From Denitromonas halophila (lineage in GTDB: Bacteria; Pseudomonadota; Gammaproteobacteria; Burkholderiales; Rhodocyclaceae), in the NCBI RefSeq assembly GCF_007625155.1, contig NZ_VMNK01000015.1, forward strand, positions 310,001 to 374,000: 64,000 nucleotides of DNA, written 5' to 3'. The notes below the pieces were generated by a model. That model saw nothing but the letters and a program-made list of their open reading frames with translations. It did no database searches and was not told the origin of the DNA. A program made the position numbers and the translations under genes. Shown here in pieces: positions 44,466 to 53,734 of the stretch (position 1 is its first letter; each line of letters opens with the position of its first letter).

Positions 44466-46949
44466 ATGAATATTCTTCGTCTTGCCCTGCGCATGTTGCT
44501 GCGCGATCTGCGCGCGGGCGAGCTGCATCTGCTCGCCCTGGCCTTGATTGTGGCCGTCGCCAGTCTGAGCAGCGTCGGTTTTCTCACGGACCGCGTCGGG
44601 CGCAGTCTCGACCGCGAGGCCAACCAGCTGCTCGGTGGCGACTTGTTGCTCAGTGCCGATCACGACTGGCCCGACCCCTTCCGCGAACTGGCGCGCAGCG
44701 AGGGGCTGCAGACCGCCGACACCTATGTGTTCTCCAGCATGGTTGGCACCGACGCCGCGGTGCAGCTGGCGGCGGTGAAGGCCGTCGGCGATGGCTATCC
44801 GCTGCGTGGAAGCGTTCGCATCGCGCCCGCGCGCAATGCGCCAGATGCGGTGGTGGCTGACATCCCCCCGCAAGGCGAGATCTGGCCCGATGAGCGGGTG
44901 ATCGCGGCGCTTGGCGTGTCGGTGGGCGATACCGTTCAGCTCGGTTTGCTACGCATGAAGATTGGCGGTGTGCTCACCTTTGAATCCGATCGCGGCGCCA
45001 ATTTCTTCAGCATGTTGCCGCGGGTCATGGTCAACGCCGCCGATTTGCCCGCCACCGGCCTGATCCAGCTCGGCTCGCGCGTGTCTTACCGATTGCATGT
45101 GGCCGGTGAGACGGCTGCCGTGGCGCAGTACCGTGAGCGCGCGACGGCCATTCTGGCGCGCGGGCAGCGCATCGAGTCCATCGACAATGCCCGCCCTGAA
45201 GTGCGTGTAGCGCTGGAGCGGGCTGAGCGCTTTCTGCGCCTCGCCGCGAGCTTGTCGGTGGTATTGGCGGCCGTTGCTATCGGCCTGAGCGCCCGGCGCT
45301 TCATGGCACGCCATCTCGATGGCTGCGCCGTGCTGCGTTGCCTCGGCGCCCGGCAGGCGCAGCTGATCCAGTTGTTCTTGCTTGAGTTCGTTGTCTTCGG
45401 CCTGGTGTCGTCGGTCATCGGGGTGGCGCTGGGTTGGGCTTTCCAGGCCTTGCTGGCCGAGGGGCTCGGTGAGGTCTTGCGCGTGGCTTTGCCTGCGCCA
45501 TCCTTCCTCCCCGTGATGCATGGTCTCGTGGTTGGCCTGGCCTTGTTGCTCGGTTTTGTGCTGCCGCATCTGATCGGGCTGGCGCGGGTGCCGAGTCTGC
45601 GCGTCATGCGCCGTGAACTGGGGGAGGGCGTCGGTCCGGCGCGCGCCGCGTGGGCCAGCGGCCTTGCCGTGCTGGTCGCGATCATTTTGTGGGTGGCCAA
45701 TGATTTCGCGCTGGGTGCCTGGATTTCAGCCGGCTTTCTGGCGGCGCTCGGTGGCTTTGCCGCCTTGAGCGGGGTCGGTTTTGCGTTGCTGGCGCGCTTT
45801 GCGCTGGCGGTCGGCGGTGGGTGGCGGCAGGGGTTGCTGGCACTCAGGCGGCGTATGGGCAGCCAGGTGATCCAGGCCACGGCGGTGGGCCTCGGGTTGA
45901 TGGCGCTCTTGTTGCTCACGCTGGTGCGTGCCGATTTGCTGTCGGCCTGGCGAGACACTGTGCCGCCCGACGCACCGAATCGCTTCGTGATCAATCTTCA
46001 ACCCGATCAGCAACAGGATTTCCTCGCTTTTTTTCGCGAGGCCGGCCAGCCCGAGCCCGACTTGATGCCGATGATTCGCGGCCGACTGATGGCGATCAAC
46101 GGGCAGGCGGTGTCACCGGAAGGCTATGCGGATGATCGGGCTCGACGGCTGGCGGAGCGGGAGTTCAACCTCTCGTATTCCACTGCGCTGCCGGTAGGGA
46201 ATGTGCTCGATGAAGGGCGCTGGCATGGCACCGCTGGCCCTGCCTTTTCGGTCGAAGCCGGCGTGGCCAAATCGCTGGGTGTGTCGGTGGGGGACTCGGT
46301 GACTTTCGACGTGGCCGGTCAGCAAGTGACGGCGCCGGTCACCAGCCAGCGCAGCCTGCGCTGGGACTCCATGCGGGTGAACTTCTTCTTCCTCGCCTCG
46401 CCGGGTGTGCTCGATCAGTTCCCGGCCAGTCTGATCACCAGTTTCTATTTGCCGCGCGAGGCCCAGGAGTTCTCTTTGGCATTGATCCGCGCTTTCCCGA
46501 ATATCTCGGTGATCGATGTGGGCGCGGTGATGGGACAGGTCGAGGCGATGATCGACAAATTGATCACCATCGTTGAGTTGGTATTCGGCTTCGCGGTGAT
46601 TGCCGGCGTGGTGGTGCTGTTTGCCGCGCTGCAGTCGACGCGTGACGAGCGAGCACGCGAGTTCGCCGTCATGCGCACGCTCGGCGCACGGGCGCGGCAA
46701 CTCAAGCAGAGCCTGTTGGTTGAGTTTGCCGCCATGGGCGCCGCGGCCGGGGCGCTGGCGGGTATAGGCGCCAGCCTGGTGGGCTGGCTGCTGGCCGTGC
46801 GGGTATTCGACATGCCCTACGCACCCGCGCCGGGGCCGGTGCTGATCGGTGCGCTCCTCGGCGCGCTGGGGGTCATGCTGGTCGGCTGGTTGGGGGCTGG
46901 CCGGCTTTTGAGTCACTCGCCCCTGCAGCTTTTGCGCGAGGCAGTTTGA
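44466..46949 (+). CDS. ABC transporter permease, FtsX/YbbP type
   Basis: Large permease of 827 residues. The first helix is at about 20-40, periplasmic MacB-like domain at about 50-260, then groups of helices around 265-380 and 395-490, a second periplasmic domain at about 500-695, and three helices from about 700 to 820. Both FtsX-type permease cores are present (LSARRFMARHLDGCAVLRCLGARQ; REFAVMRTLGARARQLKQS). YbbP-type permeases normally work with a YbbA-like ATPase, but none is encoded in this window. The start ATG 44466 is 7 bases after the previous stop. Likely lipoprotein or membrane-lipid-linked transport; substrate unknown. Confidence 0.88.
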   Translation: MNILRLALRMLLRDLRAGELHLLALALIVAVASLSSVGFLTDRVGRSLDREANQLLGGDLLLSADHDWPDPFRELARSEGLQTADTYVFSSMVGTDAAVQLAAVKAVGDGYPLRGSVRIAPARNAPDAVVADIPPQGEIWPDERVIAALGVSVGDTVQLGLLRMKIGGVLTFESDRGANFFSMLPRVMVNAADLPATGLIQLGSRVSYRLHVAGETAAVAQYRERATAILARGQRIESIDNARPEVRVALERAERFLRLAASLSVVLAAVAIGLSARRFMARHLDGCAVLRCLGARQAQLIQLFLLEFVVFGLVSSVIGVALGWAFQALLAEGLGEVLRVALPAPSFLPVMHGLVVGLALLLGFVLPHLIGLARVPSLRVMRRELGEGVGPARAAWASGLAVLVAIILWVANDFALGAWISAGFLAALGGFAALSGVGFALLARFALAVGGGWRQGLLALRRRMGSQVIQATAVGLGLMALLLLTLVRADLLSAWRDTVPPDAPNRFVINLQPDQQQDFLAFFREAGQPEPDLMPMIRGRLMAINGQAVSPEGYADDRARRLAEREFNLSYSTALPVGNVLDEGRWHGTAGPAFSVEAGVAKSLGVSVGDSVTFDVAGQQVTAPVTSQRSLRWDSMRVNFFFLASPGVLDQFPASLITSFYLPREAQEFSLALIRAFPNISVIDVGAVMGQVEAMIDKLITIVELVFGFAVIAGVVVLFAALQSTRDERAREFAVMRTLGARARQLKQSLLVEFAAMGAAAGALAGIGASLVGWLLAVRVFDMPYAPAPGPVLIGALLGALGVMLVGWLGAGRLLSHSPLQLLREAV

Positions 46950-46960
46950 GCCCATGCCAC

Positions 46961-46969
46961 TGCTATACT
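46961..46969 (+). promoter_or_regulatory. Extended -10 promoter candidate of rmuC
   Basis: TGCTATACT at 46961-46969 matches the extended -10 pattern TGnTATAAT with one mismatch. No good -35 is seen. It lies 29 bases before the chosen rmuC start. Confidence 0.5.
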
Positions 46970-46997
46970 CGCCCTCTTTTTTCCGGTGGATAGCGCA

Positions 46998-48416
46998 GTG
47001 ACCGAGCAACAGATTCAGTACGCATTGATCGCCGCCCTGTTGGTATTGCTGGTGGCGGTGCTGGTGTTGATCCTGCGGGTGCGTCGTCTTGAATCCGAGC
47101 TGCCCGGGCAGCTCGTAGGTGCCGTGCACGATGCGCTGGAATCGCAACACCGCGAGATGCTCGGTGATCTGCATGGCGGCCTTGGACGCCAGGCCGATCG
47201 TTTGACCGAAGTCAGCGAGATGCAGGGCGAGCGCCTGCGTGCCCGGGTGGATGGCGAGCTTCGCCTGACGCGCGATGCCATGCACGGCCTGCAATCACTC
47301 ATGCAGACGCAGCTGGCCGATCAGCGCAGCGAAATGCAGCTTCGGTTAAGCGACCTGAACAGTGGCCTGCAAGCGGCCAATGCCCGTCTGCGTAGTGAAA
47401 TGATCGAGCAGACACTGGCGCGCCTCGGCGAACATGCACGCGCTGATCGCGAGTTGCTGCAAAACGGTTTACGCAGCGCCTCTGAGCAGATGGCCAAGGG
47501 CAGCGAGGCCTTGAATCGGACGGTGAATGAGCGTCTGGAGGCGATCACTGGCCAGGTGCATCAGCGCCTCGATGAAGGTTTCAAGAAGACCAACGAAACC
47601 TTTACCAATGTGATGGCGCGCCTGGCGACCATCGACGAAGCGCAGAAGAAAATCGATGGTCTGACGACCAACGTGGTGAGCCTGCAGGAGTTGCTTGGCG
47701 ACAAGCGCGCCCGCGGCGCCTTCGGCGAAGTACAACTTGAAGCGCTGGTGCGTAACTCACTCCCGCCGGATGGTTTCGAGTTTCAGGCCACGCTGTCGGG
47801 CAATGTGCGGGTCGATTGCTTGCTGACACTTCCCGAGCCCACGGGCCGGGTCGCGGTCGATTCCAAGTTCCCGCTGGAGAACTATCACCGGATGTTCGAG
47901 ATCGGTGTGGGGGAGTCTGATCGACGCGCGGCACAAAGCGCCTTCCGTCTCGATGTGAAGCGCCATGTGGATGCCATTGCCAGCAAGTACATCATTCCGG
48001 GTGAAACCTCGGATGGTGCGGTGATGTTTGTGCCGGCCGAGGCGGTGTTTGCCGAAATCCACGCCTACCACCCGGAAGTGGTGGCGTATGCGCAAGAGCG
48101 GCGAGTGTGGATTGTGTCGCCCACCACCTTGATGGCAGTGCTCAATACCGCGCGTGCGGTGCTCAAGGATGTTGAAACCCGCAAACAGATTCATGTGATC
48201 AAGGACGCGCTGTCCAAGCTGGCCAAGGACTTTCACCGCTTCGACGATCGCATGCAGGCGCTGGCCCGGCATATCGAGCAGGCCGGCAAGGACGTCAAGG
48301 ACGTTCAGGTCAGCTCACGCAAGATCACTGCGCATTTCCAGAAGATCGAATCGGCCCAGTTGGACGAGTTGCCCGAGGATCTCGGTGAAGGCGCCGACGA
48401 CGCGGAAGGCAATTGA
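46998..48416 (+). CDS. rmuC: RmuC family DNA recombination protein
   Basis: Protein of 472 residues. An N-terminal membrane helix (about 7-27) is followed by a long coiled coil at about 35-215. The C-terminal nuclease-like domain has DKRARGAFGEVQLEALV, VDSKFPLENYHRM and FVPAEAVFAEIHAY. RmuC limits recombination at inverted repeats in E. coli and in other systems restrains phage or plasmid DNA. The start is chosen at GTG 46998 with GGA upstream and the extended -10 element at the right distance; GTG 46986 is possible. A lipoprotein gene follows after 26 bases. Confidence 0.92.
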   Translation: MTEQQIQYALIAALLVLLVAVLVLILRVRRLESELPGQLVGAVHDALESQHREMLGDLHGGLGRQADRLTEVSEMQGERLRARVDGELRLTRDAMHGLQSLMQTQLADQRSEMQLRLSDLNSGLQAANARLRSEMIEQTLARLGEHARADRELLQNGLRSASEQMAKGSEALNRTVNERLEAITGQVHQRLDEGFKKTNETFTNVMARLATIDEAQKKIDGLTTNVVSLQELLGDKRARGAFGEVQLEALVRNSLPPDGFEFQATLSGNVRVDCLLTLPEPTGRVAVDSKFPLENYHRMFEIGVGESDRRAAQSAFRLDVKRHVDAIASKYIIPGETSDGAVMFVPAEAVFAEIHAYHPEVVAYAQERRVWIVSPTTLMAVLNTARAVLKDVETRKQIHVIKDALSKLAKDFHRFDDRMQALARHIEQAGKDVKDVQVSSRKITAHFQKIESAQLDELPEDLGEGADDAEGN

Positions 48417-48442
48417 TCGCGACCACGCCGGGTCGATCTGCC

Positions 48443-48922
48443 ATGCGGGCGGTGTTCGTCATCCTGCTCACCCTGAGCCTGTCCGCCTGCGATGAGGTCT
48501 ATTGGCATGTGAAAACCGGCGACGTCGGATGGGCATTGAAAAACGCGTTGCGCGACAAGAAAAGCACACGTATCGAACTGGCGATGCTCACCACATTTCA
48601 GTGGGATGAGTTTTTCCTGTTTGGACCCTATCAACCAACGGATGGCGTTTGCAAGCGCCTGGGCCTGATGTCAGCGGCATGCAAATCCGTGATCACCGCC
48701 GAGTCAGTGGATGACTCGGAGATGCTGATGGTTTTTCGCTATCAAGGCAAAGTGGTGCATGCCGAAATGCACAATCGTTGGCACGGTGACTTCACTCCAG
48801 TATCAGAAAAACCGTTTACACCACAAACTGCCATTTTTTCGGTGACGATTGAGGGGAAGGGTGCTGGTGGTGGAGACTGGCTGAAACTGCGTGCTGTTCG
48901 CGACATAACGTCGGCGCAGTAG
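48443..48922 (+). CDS. Hypothetical lipoprotein
   Basis: Protein of 159 residues beginning with a lipoprotein signal (MRAVFVILLTLSLSAC; lipobox LSAC at 13-16, C16). The mature part has no recognised domain; it contains two more Cys (VCKRLGLMSAACKS) that could form a disulfide. I place the start at ATG 48443. The frame is open back to a TTG at 48413 overlapping rmuC. AT content rises a little towards its 3' end, unlike its neighbours. Function unknown. Confidence 0.7.
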   Translation: MRAVFVILLTLSLSACDEVYWHVKTGDVGWALKNALRDKKSTRIELAMLTTFQWDEFFLFGPYQPTDGVCKRLGLMSAACKSVITAESVDDSEMLMVFRYQGKVVHAEMHNRWHGDFTPVSEKPFTPQTAIFSVTIEGKGAGGGDWLKLRAVRDITSAQ

Positions 48923-49000
48923 GCACTGAGCGACGAAGCTCCACCGTGGCCTCAAGCTTGAACTGTCAAAGCGCCCGCAGTGGCGTTAGCGTGGGGGCCT

Positions 49001-50047
49001 TTAGCCACCAATGTAGGACATCTCGATGCGCTTGAGTTCGTGCGTGTTCTCAGTGCGGATTTCCGAATAGCGATCGCTGCGCGCCTGCCAGGTGCGGTGG
49101 ATGATGGCGGCCAGTTCTTCGTCGCTGGCGCCGCCGCGTAGCGGGGCGCGCAACTCGTGCCCTTCGTTGGCAAACAGGCAGGTGTAGAGCTTGCCTTCGG
49201 TCGACAGGCGAATGCGCGTACAGGTGCTGCAAAAGGCTTGTGTGACTGAGGAAATGACGCCGACTTCACCGTCGCCATCGAGGTAACGCCAGCGTTCGGC
49301 GACTTCCCCGGTGTAGTTCGGTTGCGAGGATTCGAGCGGAAAGACGGCGTGGATGCGGTCGATCACTTCACGGGACGGCACCACGTCATCCAGTCGCCAG
49401 CCGTTAGAGGCGCCGACATCCATGAATTCGATGAAGCGCAGGATGTGGCCCGAGCCCTTGAAGTGGCGCGCCATGTCGATGATCTGGTGTTCGTTGACGC
49501 CGCGCTTGACCACCATGTTCACCTTGACCGGGCTCAGCCCGGCTTCGTGCGCGGCTTCGATGCCGGCGAGCACGTCGGCGACGGGAAAGTCGGCGTCGTT
49601 GATTTTCTTGAAGATGGCGTCGTCCAGCGCGTCGAGGCTCACCGTGACCCGGCGCAGGCCGGCATCGGCCAGCTTTTGCGCCATGCGCGGCAGTAACACG
49701 CCGTTGGTGGTGAGGGTGACCTCGACCTCAGGGAGGGCGGCCAGCGCCTTGATCAACTGATCGACGTTTCGGCGCAGCAGGGGCTCGCCGCCGGTGATGC
49801 GGATTTTGCGCACGCCGTTGGCGACAAAGATGCGAGCAATGCGGACGATCTCTTCGAAGTTCAGGAGTTCGGAGCGCGCGAGGAATGTGTAGTCTTTGCC
49901 AAAGACCGCGCGAGGCATGCAATACACACAGCGGAAATTGCAGCGGTCGGTGACCGAGATGCGCAGGTCGCGCACCGGGCGACCGCGTTGATCGGTGAGT
50001 TTGAATGGCTCGGCAGTGTCGATCGAGGGGGCGACCATCGGACTCAT
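49001..50047 (-). CDS. moaA: GTP 3',8-cyclase (molybdenum cofactor biosynthesis)
   Basis: Radical SAM enzyme for the first step of molybdopterin synthesis; 348 residues. The radical SAM cluster is C36, C40 and C43 ([10 protein letters not shown]). The second cluster motif is [18 protein letters not shown] near the end. The C-terminus ends in GG (SYIGG), which is required for activity in MoaA. It supplies cofactor to nitrate reductase, fitting the narGHJI locus at the left edge. ATG 50047 or 50038 could start it. Confidence 0.95.
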   Translation of the reverse strand: MSPMVAPSIDTAEPFKLTDQRGRPVRDLRISVTDRCNFRCVYCMPRAVFGKDYTFLARSELLNFEEIVRIARIFVANGVRKIRITGGEPLLRRNVDQLIKALAALPEVEVTLTTNGVLLPRMAQKLADAGLRRVTVSLDALDDAIFKKINDADFPVADVLAGIEAAHEAGLSPVKVNMVVKRGVNEHQIIDMARHFKGSGHILRFIEFMDVGASNGWRLDDVVPSREVIDRIHAVFPLESSQPNYTGEVAERWRYLDGDGEVGVISSVTQAFCSTCTRIRLSTEGKLYTCLFANEGHELRAPLRGGASDEELAAIIHRTWQARSDRYSEIRTENTHELKRIEMSYIGG

Positions 50048-50070
50048 CAGTTTTGAGAATATCTGCCGAT

Positions 50071-50079
50071 GTTATAGCA
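50071..50079 (-). promoter_or_regulatory. Extended -10 promoter candidate of moaA
   Basis: On the minus strand TGCTATAAC matches an extended -10 with TATAAC at 50071-50076. It lies about 25 bases before the moaA start and inside a small CTGC...GCAG dyad. No convincing -35 was found. Confidence 0.45.
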
Positions 50080-50192
50080 GACAGTGCCGAAAGGGTCTTG
50101 TTCGGGGGCAAATGCGCTGCGTATTTTCCGAAAACTGGAAGCGCAGCTGAGTAGCAGATCGTGTCGATCTGATACGCTTGCCGACGGAATAG

Positions 50193-50222
50193 AAAAAGGG
50201 GCTGTCGCTAGGCGACAACCCC
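50193..50222 (-). terminator. Terminator of tRNA-Asn
   Basis: On the minus strand an 11-bp stem (50212-50222 with 50198-50208, one G:U pair, loop of 3) is followed by a run of five T. It starts 10 bases after the tRNA 3' end. Confidence 0.85.
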
Positions 50223-50231
50223 TTGTATTCT

Positions 50232-50307
50232 TGGCTCCCCGACCTGGGCTCGAACCAGGGACACACGGATTAACAGTCCGTTGCTCTACCAACTGAGCTA
50301 TCGGGGA
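50232..50307 (-). tRNA. tRNA-Asn (GTT)
   Basis: A 76-base cloverleaf reads from 50307 to 50232 on the minus strand. The acceptor arms TCCCCGA and TCGGGGA pair perfectly, the D-arm has AGCTCAGTTGGTAGAGC, the anticodon stem/loop has GGACTGTTAATCC with anticodon GTT, and the T-arm has GGTTCGAGCCC. The 3' CCA is encoded. It stands alone with its own promoter and terminator. Confidence 0.97.
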
Positions 50308-50322
50308 ACTGGAGAAGCGCGA

Positions 50323-50351
50323 ATTATAGGAATGCCCAAAACCGCTGTCAA
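50323..50351 (-). promoter_or_regulatory. Consensus sigma-70 promoter of tRNA-Asn
   Basis: On the minus strand TTGACA (50346-50351) and TATAAT (50323-50328) are both perfect and separated by 17 bases. The tRNA begins 16 bases downstream of the -10 box, so the transcript needs only a short 5' trim. Confidence 0.92.
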
Positions 50352-50421
50352 CGTCTTTTACGATTTTTGTGCCAAAATGCCATCCGATTAAGGTGCCTGA
50401 GGGCCTCTGCCGCAACCAGCC

Positions 50422-52326
50422 ATGAACTTTGAAGATACAGTTTACGTCAAGACGGAACTTGGAGATGCACGAGCGAAGCAGCCCCGTTCGATCAGTTCGC
50501 ATGAGCTGCGCGCGACGCTGCTGTTGATCGATGGGCGTATTACCGTCCGCGAGATGAAGCGACGCTTTGGCTCATCGCTGGCGATTGATCCGGCGGTGAG
50601 TGAATTGCTGCGTGAGGGTCTGATTCGGGCCAAATCGACCGCCACTGACGCGCCCGCGGCCACGCTTACAGCAGAGCAGGATCCTGACGACGAAGCCGCC
50701 GAATCCTTGCTTGTCGTCGTTGAAGCGCCGCCCGAGGCTCCAGAGGTAGAAGTCATCGATGTGGCGGAGGTTGAAACGGACGACGTTGCCGCCGGCGCTG
50801 GCGCGCAAAGCGTCAAAGACGAGCGCATAGAGCCCGAGGGAGAGATTCCCGCGCACGACGAACCGCTTGACCCCAACGGCGCGCAAGAGCCGATGGTGGG
50901 TGAGTCCGAACGCGACAAACCGATCACAGACGAGCCGCCGCCTGCCTTGGTGGTGAGTCCGCGTTTAGGCGATAGCACCCGGGGGGGCATGATTGCGTTG
51001 GGTTTCTTCGTCGAGCGGCTGTGGCGGGGTTTGTTGCCGATCGCTGCGTTCCTTTTGATTGGTGCGCTGGTCGTTGCTGCTTTCTTGTTGCCTGAACGCT
51101 ATCGGGCCGACGTCGAATCGGCCATGAGTACCCAGCTGGGCACTTCGGTGCGTTTTGGCGGCTTGCGGGCGTCCTTTGCGGGCGGCGGTTCCTTGCAACT
51201 GAGTGATGTGCGGGTCGAGGCGATTCCGTCGTTGCGCGCGTCTGAGGTCTATCTGATCCCGGATTGGCCGGCCTCGCTGCGTGCGGTGGATTGGCGCGTC
51301 ACGGTGAAGATCACCGAGTTGCGGGGTACGCCTTCGGCCTTCGCCCGGGTTTTGGCGATGCCCGCACGTTCGTCGGCGGTGGTTGAGACGCTGTTTGAGC
51401 GCTTGAGCGTGACCGCTGGGGGAGAGCAGTGGGCGCTGCTGTCGGGCAGCGTTACGCACGACCAGAACGGCGCGACTGCGACGCTGCGTGATGCCTTGGG
51501 CGGTTTGTCGGTGACGGCGACTGGAGACGGCGATGCCTTGCGCGTCGACGCGGTGGCAGTAAACCAGGTGTTGCCCGTGTTTTCACAGATTCCGTTCAAT
51601 ACGATGCAAGTCGTTGGCCGGCTCAGTGATGAGGGCTTTGATGTGGGCAGTTTTGGTGCGAGCGCGCTCGATGGCAAGCTGTCCGGCTCGGCCAAGCTGG
51701 TTTGGGAAGACAATACGCGGATGACAGCGGAGGTCGCGCTTAGCCAGATCAACGCAGAAGGTTTGCTGAAGCGCTTGGGTAGCAGCGTTCGTTTGAGCGG
51801 ATCCGTGTCGGGTGCCTTTACGTTGGGGGGTGTTGCCGCGCATCCATCGGAGATCCGTTATGCGTCGAGTGTGAATGGGCGTTTTGATATCGCCAACGGC
51901 GCGCTGGGCGGTATCGATCTGGGGGCGGCGATGCGTGAGCGCGGGAGTGGAAAAATTCAGGGCGGAGAGACCCGCTTCGAGACCATGTCCGGGACGCTGA
52001 CGCGCAAGGCGGAGTCGCTGGAAGTTCAGGTGTCCCGTCTGGAGGCCGGCGCGCTCGAGGCGAGCGGCACATTCAAGATCGGGGCGCTAGAGTCGCTGTC
52101 TGGCGTGCTGACGACGGTGGTTGGCCGGGGCGATCGGCGCGTTCGTTTGCCTGTGGATATTGGTGGTTCGCTTGCCGCACCGACGCTGGAAGCGCGTTTG
52201 CCGCCGCCGGTCGTTGAGGCCCCGCCTGCGCCAGCCGTCGGCGTCGATGCGTTCGAAGCAAGCTTGGGCCAGGAAACGCCCGGCGGGTCTTTGGAGGTGC
52301 CGGTCGTGCCAGGGAGTTTGCGCTGA
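50422..52326 (+). CDS. AsmA-like membrane protein with acidic N-terminal region
   Basis: Protein of 634 residues, not named in any pathway I recognise. Residues 1-70 look like a small helical or winged-helix cytoplasmic domain (LLLIDGRITVREMKRRFG). An acidic, Pro/Glu-rich linker spans about 75-180. One membrane helix is at about 202-224. The rest is predicted periplasmic and beta-rich with AsmA-like features (VRFGGLRASFAGGGSLQLSDVRVEAI; GSAKLVWEDN; repeated SG.F.LG and LSG.L), ending in a Pro-rich tail. AsmA-like proteins are linked to phospholipid transport or outer membrane assembly. Divergent from tRNA-Asn; a bidirectional terminator follows. Function is inference. Confidence 0.65.
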   Translation: MNFEDTVYVKTELGDARAKQPRSISSHELRATLLLIDGRITVREMKRRFGSSLAIDPAVSELLREGLIRAKSTATDAPAATLTAEQDPDDEAAESLLVVVEAPPEAPEVEVIDVAEVETDDVAAGAGAQSVKDERIEPEGEIPAHDEPLDPNGAQEPMVGESERDKPITDEPPPALVVSPRLGDSTRGGMIALGFFVERLWRGLLPIAAFLLIGALVVAAFLLPERYRADVESAMSTQLGTSVRFGGLRASFAGGGSLQLSDVRVEAIPSLRASEVYLIPDWPASLRAVDWRVTVKITELRGTPSAFARVLAMPARSSAVVETLFERLSVTAGGEQWALLSGSVTHDQNGATATLRDALGGLSVTATGDGDALRVDAVAVNQVLPVFSQIPFNTMQVVGRLSDEGFDVGSFGASALDGKLSGSAKLVWEDNTRMTAEVALSQINAEGLLKRLGSSVRLSGSVSGAFTLGGVAAHPSEIRYASSVNGRFDIANGALGGIDLGAAMRERGSGKIQGGETRFETMSGTLTRKAESLEVQVSRLEAGALEASGTFKIGALESLSGVLTTVVGRGDRRVRLPVDIGGSLAAPTLEARLPPPVVEAPPAPAVGVDAFEASLGQETPGGSLEVPVVPGSLR

Positions 52327-52343
52327 AAGTTGTGAGTCGTAAT

Positions 52344-52373
52344 AAAAACGGCGCCTGTGGGGGCGCCGTTTTT
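52344..52373. terminator. Bidirectional terminator between the AsmA-like gene and the aminotransferase gene
   Basis: A 12-bp stem (52344-52355 with 52362-52373) consists of a 7-bp GC core flanked by five A and five T. It can end both the plus-strand gene and the convergent aminotransferase gene. Confidence 0.9.
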
Positions 52374-52392
52374 GTTGGTTCTTGCGATAGCG

Positions 52393-53601
52393 TCAGTTTG
52401 CGATGACCGATGCAATTGCCTTGGCGACGGCATCGATATTCCTGCTGTTGAGCGCTGCCAGGCAGATGCGACCGGTCGACACGGCGTAGATGCCATGCGC
52501 GTCTTTCATCTGTTCGACCTGTGCGGCGGTCAGGCCGGTGAAGGAGAACATGCCGCGCTGCTGGATGACGAAGGAGAAGTCCCGCGTGACGCCAGCGGCA
52601 GCAATACGCTCGACCAGTTGGGTTCGCATCAGTCGGATGCGGTCGCGCATGCCGGCCAGTTCGTCCTCCCATTGTGCACGCAGGTTCGGGTCGGACAGTA
52701 CGGTGGCAACCACGATGCCACCATGCGTCGGCGGGTTGGAGTAGTTGGTGCGGATGACGCGCTTGACCTGCGACAGCACACGGGCCGACGTCTCGCGATC
52801 GGCGGTGACCACGGTCAGTGCGCCAACGCGCTCGCCATACAGCGAGAACGACTTGGAGAAGGAGCTCGAAACGAAGAACTCCAGCCCCGAATCGGCAAAC
52901 AGGCGCAGCGGCGCGGCGTCTGCTTCGATGCCGTCGGCAAAACCCTGGTAGGCCATGTCGACGAAGGCGACCAGGTTGCGCGAGCGGATGACATCAATCA
53001 CTTGCTGCCACTGCGCGAGCGTCAGATCGGCGCCGGTGGGGTTGTGGCAGCAGGCGTGCAGGACGATGATCGAGCCGGCCGCGTAGCTATTGAGCGCCTC
53101 GAGCATCGCGCTGAAGTTGACGCCGCGGGTGCTGGCGTCATAGTACGGGTAGGTGCCGACCTCGAAGCCGGCGGCTTCGAACAGGGCGCGGTGGTTTTCC
53201 CAACTCGGATCGCTGATGTAAACCTTGGCTTTCGGATCCAGGCGGTTCAGGAAGTCGGCGCCGACTCTCAGGGCGCCAGTGCCGCCCAGCGCTTCGATGG
53301 TGACGGCACGGCCGGCGTCGACCAAGGCCGAATTGGCGCCAAACAGCAGGGTCTGAACGGCCTTGTTGTAGGCGACGGCGCCTTCGATGGGCTGATAGCC
53401 GCGCGGCGGTGCCAGTTTCTGACGCTGCTCTTCGGCGATCTTGACCGCCGCCAGGAGCGGAATCTTGCCGTTGTCGTCGTAATACACGCCAACGCCGAGG
53501 TTAACTTTTTCGGCACGGGTGTCCGCCTGGAAGGCTTCGTTAAGGCCGAGGATCGGATCGCGCGGTGCCATTTCTACCGCAGCAAAGATCGACGAGGTCA
53601 T
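52393..53601 (-). CDS. Aspartate/aromatic aminotransferase (class I, PLP)
   Basis: PLP-dependent transaminase of 402 residues, swapping amino groups between aspartate or aromatic amino acids and 2-oxoglutarate. The start MTSSIFAAVEMAPRDPILGLNEAF matches AspC/TyrB. The blocks SDPSWENHRALFEAAGF, LHACCHNPTGADL and the Schiff-base lysine in SSSFSKSFSLYGERVG are clear. GGAG lies 5 bases before ATG 53601; upstream in-frame ATG 53688 lacks this. Whether it prefers Asp or Tyr/Phe cannot be told from sequence; tyrB-like is a common annotation. It is divergent from uvrB. Confidence 0.93.
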   Translation of the reverse strand: MTSSIFAAVEMAPRDPILGLNEAFQADTRAEKVNLGVGVYYDDNGKIPLLAAVKIAEEQRQKLAPPRGYQPIEGAVAYNKAVQTLLFGANSALVDAGRAVTIEALGGTGALRVGADFLNRLDPKAKVYISDPSWENHRALFEAAGFEVGTYPYYDASTRGVNFSAMLEALNSYAAGSIIVLHACCHNPTGADLTLAQWQQVIDVIRSRNLVAFVDMAYQGFADGIEADAAPLRLFADSGLEFFVSSSFSKSFSLYGERVGALTVVTADRETSARVLSQVKRVIRTNYSNPPTHGGIVVATVLSDPNLRAQWEDELAGMRDRIRLMRTQLVERIAAAGVTRDFSFVIQQRGMFSFTGLTAAQVEQMKDAHGIYAVSTGRICLAALNSRNIDAVAKAIASVIAN

Positions 53602-53734
53602 GTTCGCTCCATCTGTGGGTGGCGCTTGGCCACCCTGGGTGAGTTGCGCCGACCGGGGCGACGCGAAATAATCGAAAACTATGTTCACTCATGGCACACA
53701 GATTGACCTGTGCACACAAGGCGAAAATTCTAGC

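Noticed and set aside
50100-50300. Small plus-strand open frame across the tRNA-Asn region
   Set aside because: It is antisense to a perfect tRNA and its terminator.
53602-53734. LexA box before uvrB
   Set aside because: No CTGT-N8-ACAG pattern is present on either strand.
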